Assembly: GCA_017441045.1 (NCBI GenBank)
Contig: JAFSAK010000005.1
Location: 1-19,712, forward strand
Source of the DNA: Clostridia bacterium
GTDB lineage: Bacteria; Bacillota_A; Clostridia; Oscillospirales; Acutalibacteraceae
DNA length: 19,712 nucleotides
Direction: 5' to 3'
The notes beneath the pieces were generated by a model that saw nothing but the letters and a program-made list of their open reading frames with translations, was not told the DNA's origin and made no database searches. Below, piece after piece: positions 17,801 to 19,712 of the stretch (its first letter is position 1; each line of letters opens with the position of its first letter). A program made the position numbers and the translations under genes.

Positions 17801-18071
17801 TACCTTCCGGTAAAGCTTTATCCAACCCATCTGCTACAGCATAAAAATTGTCGGGTCCGTAATTTGAACCTCCAACCTTTTGTACTGTAGGATAAAGAAG
17901 GGTATCTTGGGTATACATTTTACCCCAAGCTTCTTTAAGGTTGGCTAATGCCGTTTCCTTATCCGCGGTTACTGCATTTGCTCTGCTCCCGTTTGCTACG
18001 GGCAAAAGAACACCCAATACTAAAGCAAGGCAAAGAAAAACAGATGCATACTTTTTAAAGCGCATTTTCAT
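14814..18071 (-). CDS. Secreted modular protein with four ~240-aa repeats and a C-terminal dockerin
   Basis: 1085 residues. A signal peptide (about 1-34, ending RANA) is followed by modules starting at residues 45 (A), 285 (B), 527 (A) and 771 (a diverged A-like module). The protein ends with a type I dockerin (about 1025-1085). The modules are those of the giant anchored protein at 2428-9015: A has LGDxYxYH and KGWFGSL or KGYFGSL, B has LYGEQTAT and GAEANVTVGC. Established: dockerins bind cohesin domains, so this protein should be held non-covalently in a surface or extracellular complex; no cohesin is in the window. No catalytic domain is recognised. GGAGGT lies 7 bases before the ATG. The AraC-type regulator is divergent from it across 193 bases, and a glycosidase gene lies downstream. 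Its function, probably glycan binding, is inferred. Confidence 0.88.
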   Translation of the reverse strand: MKMRFKKYASVFLCLALVLGVLLPVANGSRANAVTADKETALANLKEAWGKMYTQDTLLYPTVQKVGGSNYGPDNFYAVADGLDKALPEGISGDDLGDNYSYHSKLYNEGTVTPSVQNERFMWFSQPTSNNQTYGAIDLSGYDDIKISYYVEDVAVEGIRAVTFVAASTSNQTSGINCDITVADEGSWQTLYADDLISGGMETLKTTYASSKLGFFQFPLTASFKGWFGSLIGIKNAEVPELSGVELVVSATEFDTTGYLNTEDFTAALTVAEELYTEELIEHNLKYAWGEMCTTTNWHYPTAFRKTSGSDQINLYGYSTPTATVAEKNLYGEQTATFDMTPSGRTATGSDNTYTLFMAAKPGESSVNLGRGLYTTGTEKDAHIYIKFNSVTTEGRMGFKMIDGKSNTHISTNYIDVSKADEGKWIRLSLNELMPFGSITDWATYFKTTDYYFSRFEMQMINGAEANVTVGCLMVNYAIDVPDLSGIELVKEAMSLDTSNYVNTEAFEDALNAAKELYSKEIAIENLKSAWSEMYIADTLMSPTIEKISGTNTQSSVFNTADGMESLPAGVTADDLGDYYAYHTGVYGTTGTGENRFMWSKDPSGSGVTTANKDISVYDDLSVSFYVEEVATEGSFSIDLYTQGNTVDVANTTYNITAADEGKWITLRGDDMRVNGFDELISKMAEVNNGSYHLYFFQFGLGSNATKFKGYFGSLLGIKNADVPDLEGVELIDAAVNLDLSNYTNTENFVSALNTSKEYYAEEMAVLNANEEIKIAYNKMYSALDSGLKPAGAKVNNAGAAHIGADNIFTTAESEVLPFGATSEMLGDYYAFHDINDNTAEQDLGINSYDRILFCGRADRFDFGDGIDISEYDGFYINVYYKAVNQDGKIYTFLTGGGTAKQKSGNTLEVTTDDAGKWITYTDEDIISGGIDTIRTSFGDGVVFSTLMMCIEGGLDIEAYVGSMVFYKNIEETTLDTASDTFISEMRNVDLTNLYNKEQFINTIIDNTNELAEKYADNEEIISKIKFADDCNAYGGVDLKDLVRLARYIDDSETVKIDNLAADSNGDKAINTDDESLLRAKLLQQ
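14817..14999 (-). other. Type I dockerin domain
   Basis: There are two EF-hand-like calcium loops. The second, DSNGDKAINTDD, matches the canonical pattern at positions 1, 3, 5, 9 and 12. The first, DCNAYGGVDLKD, has Tyr at position 5 in place of Asp and may bind calcium less well. Each is followed by a helix (LVRLARYI and ESLLRAKLL). Confidence 0.82.
15033..17939 (-). repeat. Array of four ~240-aa modules, order A-B-A-A' in the direction of translation
   Basis: Limits are A 17220-17939, B 16494-17219, A 15762-16493 and A' 15033-15761. The A module at 15762-16493 is closest to module A3 of the giant protein (DTLMSP, EKISGTNTQS, NTADGxExLPAG, ENRFMWSK). The last module has lost the WFGSL motif (VGSMVFYKN instead) but keeps LGDYYAFH and the GKWITYTDEDIISGGID strand. 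Confidence 0.85.
15774..15896 (-). repeat. 123-bp tract nearly identical to 6727-6849 (copy in an A module)
   Basis: This is the partner of the tract in module B1 of the giant protein gene, with one mismatch at 15806. Here it forms the helical end of an A module, whereas the other copy ends a B module, so the ends have been exchanged independently of the cores. Confidence 0.95.
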
Positions 18072-18110
18072 AGAATTACCTCCGTTTTCTGTGATAAAAA
18101 ATTAAATCTC

Positions 18111-18140
18111 ATTATATTACCGCTTTTATTGTATCATCAA
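18111..18140 (-). promoter_or_regulatory. Promoter of the dockerin protein gene
   Basis: On the minus strand TTGATG (18140-18135), 18-base spacer, TATAAT (18116-18111); predicted start near 18104, giving a leader of about 33 bases with a GGAGGT site. Confidence 0.6.
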
Positions 18141-18183
18141 AATTTTCTTTTTTCACTTCTATAATAAATCATTTATTTGCTGA

Positions 18184-18202
18184 TTTGTTGCATATTAATG
18201 CC
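18184..18202 (+). promoter_or_regulatory. Candidate AraC-type operator, copy 4 (partial)
   Basis: TTTGTTGC is perfect; after three bases the second box TTAATGCC matches TTTAAATC at only four of eight positions. A further TTTGTTGA starts 42 bp downstream at 18226 and overlaps the -35 of the regulator gene, which would fit autoregulation. Confidence 0.4.
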
Positions 18203-18229
18203 AATTTTATCCTATTGTGTCTTTATTTG

Positions 18230-18258
18230 TTGACAAAAAATAAAGGCGGTGTTATACT
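18230..18258 (+). promoter_or_regulatory. Promoter of the AraC-type regulator gene
   Basis: TTGACA (18230-18235), 17-base spacer, TATACT (18253-18258): the best promoter in the window. The predicted transcription start is near 18265, the first base of the start codon. Confidence 0.75.
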
Positions 18259-18264
18259 TCTTGC

Positions 18265-19068
18265 ATGATGGAAAAATGTAAAGTTGAAAATTATCAAAAC
18301 TTCGAAAAAACCAAATATTATTACCAATTAACCTATGGCAAATCTTTACTTATGCGGGAGCATTCTCACGAATTTTACGAGATTGTTTTAATTTTAAAGG
18401 ATAAGGTTTGTCATTCCTTTAATGGTAATGAGCAGTGGCTTTATGAAAATAATTTTATTTTCATTTCTCCCGATGACCGCCATTGCTTCTTAAATCAAAA
18501 TAAGAATTCCAATGTTTTCGTGCTTTCGGTAGAAAAGGAAAGATTTGAGACCTTTATAACCTCTCATCAATTCACACCGATTTACGGGCGCACCTACCAC
18601 GCCAATTCCGACCGTTTGGTAAAAAAGGTTAATCAGCTTTTTGAAAACTACGATTCGACTATACAATTGCTAAATGCCTTTTTGTCCGATTTATTCACCT
18701 ATGCCGTCAGGGATTCGGTGCTTAGCAATTATATCGCTATGTCCCCCGCCTTAACAGAATCTATCGAACTTATGAGGCAACCCGAAAATCTTACTAAGGG
18801 TGTTCGCCGTTTTTCCGAGCTTTCGGGATATTCCCGTTCCCAGCTTAACCGTCTTATCAATAAATACTACGGTAAAACGCCTCATGAATTTCTATTTGAT
18901 ATGCAAATGTCGATGGCGAAGGAACTTATTGAGCATACAAATCTTTCTTTTGAAGAAATTGCGGCAAGCGTCGGCTTTGCATCTACAAGCCGCTTTTATG
19001 CCGTTATTAAATCTTATTTCGGTTGCACACCCGGAAGTTTGCGCAGCAAAAGCAAAATGTCCACATAA
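18265..19068 (+). CDS. AraC-family transcriptional regulator with a cupin-like sensor domain
   Basis: 267 residues. The N-terminal half is a cupin-like ligand-binding domain (REHSHEFYEIVLIL at 31-44 and the ISPDDRHCF strand at 67-75), typical of AraC-type sugar sensors. The C-terminal DNA-binding domain has two helix-turn-helix motifs: FSELSGYSRSQLNRLINKYY (183-202) and IAASVGFASTSRFYAVIKSY (232-251), with the family endings KTPHEFL and CTPGSLR. Starts are possible at Met1 or Met2 (18265, 18268); the next in-frame Met is residue 30, inside the conserved region. Neither early start has a ribosome binding site, and the promoter puts the transcription start at the ATG, so the message looks leaderless. 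The gene is divergent from the dockerin protein. By position it is the probable regulator of the locus, with TTTGTTGC-N3-TTTAAATC as its candidate site. Confidence 0.9.
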   Translation: MMEKCKVENYQNFEKTKYYYQLTYGKSLLMREHSHEFYEIVLILKDKVCHSFNGNEQWLYENNFIFISPDDRHCFLNQNKNSNVFVLSVEKERFETFITSHQFTPIYGRTYHANSDRLVKKVNQLFENYDSTIQLLNAFLSDLFTYAVRDSVLSNYIAMSPALTESIELMRQPENLTKGVRRFSELSGYSRSQLNRLINKYYGKTPHEFLFDMQMSMAKELIEHTNLSFEEIAASVGFASTSRFYAVIKSYFGCTPGSLRSKSKMST

Positions 19069-19087
19069 ATAATCCCCTATAAACGCC

Positions 19088-19132
19088 AAAACAGTGATTT
19101 TACCGCAAGTCCGATAAAATCACTGTTTTTTA
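19088..19132 (+). terminator. Terminator of the AraC-type regulator gene
   Basis: A 15-bp stem, AAAACAGTGATTTTA (19088-19102) and TAAAATCACTGTTTT (19115-19129), with a 12-base loop and a T-rich run follows 19 bases after the stop codon. Confidence 0.88.
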
Positions 19133-19218
19133 TTTTATTAAAAACAAATCATACATATCATATTATACAAGCCCATCTTAATATCCTACTAATAGGGATG
19201 AAAGGATAGTGTTTATAT

Positions 19219-19712
19219 ATGAAGATATTTGTGGTTACCAAAAAACAGATAATGCTCTGTCTTGTGATGGCGGTGGTGCTTACCTTTACCTGCGTGGGCG
19301 CGGGGGTTACTATGGCAAACAGCGATAGAAAGTTGCCTATTTACTGCGTCGAAACCGACAAAAAGCAAGTGGCAATTTCATTCGATGCGGCTTGGGGAAA
19401 TGATGATACCGAACAGCTTATCGATATACTCAAAGAGTATGACGTTCCCGCTACTTTCTTCGTTGTTGGCAGTTGGGTGGATAAATATCCCGAATCTGTA
19501 AAACAACTACACGATGCGGGGCATCAGGTGCATAATCACTCCAATACCCACCCCTATATGACGCAACTTTCCAAGGAAGCTATGAAAAATGAACTTGATT
19601 CTTGCAATGATAAAATCGAAAAGGTCACAGGGGTCCGCCCTACCCTATTCCGCCCACCCTATGGTGACTATGATAATGCGGTAGTTGAAGCCACGCAAGA
19701 ATGCGAAATGTA
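19219..19712 (+). CDS. Polysaccharide deacetylase (NodB domain), 3' end outside the window
   Basis: The first 164 residues are visible. A signal peptide or N-terminal membrane anchor covers about residues 10-33 (IMLCLVMAVVLTFTCVGAG). The NodB domain follows at once. Motif 1 is AISFDAAWGNDDT, a variant common in clostridial sporulation-type deacetylases; motif 2 is HNHSNTHP, with the two metal-binding His spaced HxxxH; motif 3 is RPPYGDYD. Established: such enzymes remove acetyl groups from peptidoglycan or other amino-sugar polymers outside the membrane, using a divalent metal. AAAGGA lies 12 bases before the ATG, a little far. A terminator separates it from the regulator, so it is probably not part of the glycan locus. 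Confidence 0.87.
   Translation, partial: MKIFVVTKKQIMLCLVMAVVLTFTCVGAGVTMANSDRKLPIYCVETDKKQVAISFDAAWGNDDTEQLIDILKEYDVPATFFVVGSWVDKYPESVKQLHDAGHQVHNHSNTHPYMTQLSKEAMKNELDSCNDKIEKVTGVRPTLFRPPYGDYDNAVVEATQECEM

Overview
The window reads as an AT-rich chromosome segment from an anaerobic Firmicute, most likely an uncultured gut or rumen Clostridia of the Ruminococcus/Oscillospirales kind. The reasons are strong GGAGG-type ribosome binding sites, TAA as the stop codon of every intact gene seen, a type I dockerin domain, a clostridial NodB-type deacetylase, and a radical SAM protein of the tungsten-enzyme maturase type. No tRNA, rRNA, insertion sequence or CRISPR array was seen.

Layout. Positions 1-791 (minus) hold the N-terminal part of a 4Fe-4S protein of the QueG-like reductase kind. 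Divergent from it is a two-gene unit (963-2362, plus) with a radical SAM/SPASM maturase and an L-rhamnose mutarotase. It ends in a hairpin terminator that probably also serves the convergent gene. Next comes a minus-strand unit (11030 to 2428): a secreted clan GH-A glycoside hydrolase split by one in-frame TGA, then a 2195-residue surface protein. That protein has five tandem ~240-residue modules, four discoidin-like domains, an acidic stretch, one membrane anchor and a lysine tail. Divergent from the hydrolase is a sugar-binding lipoprotein (11344-12789). A second minus-strand block follows: a cytoplasmic (alpha/alpha)6-barrel glycosidase (12905-14584) behind a long structured leader, preceded by a 1085-residue secreted protein (14814-18071) built from the same modules but ending in a dockerin. 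An AraC-type regulator (18265-19068) is divergent from it. The window ends inside a polysaccharide deacetylase gene.

How it may work together (inference). From 2039 to 19068 the region looks like a Gram-positive glycan-use locus: regulator, binding lipoprotein, one secreted and one cytoplasmic glycosidase, a sugar mutarotase, and two surface proteins sharing a novel-looking binding module. One of these is held by the membrane and one carries a dockerin for docking to a cohesin. A repeated two-box motif, TTTGTTGC-N3-TTTAAATC, lies at the promoters of the split hydrolase and the lipoprotein, and partly at the dockerin/AraC promoter region, so it is a good candidate operator for the AraC protein.

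Most notable points: the two module families (A and B) and their mosaic arrangement; a 123-bp tract, 122 of 123 identical, shared by the two module genes 9 kb apart; the in-frame TGA; the candidate AraC operator; a structured RNA leader at 14613-14686; and a promoter that would make the AraC message leaderless.
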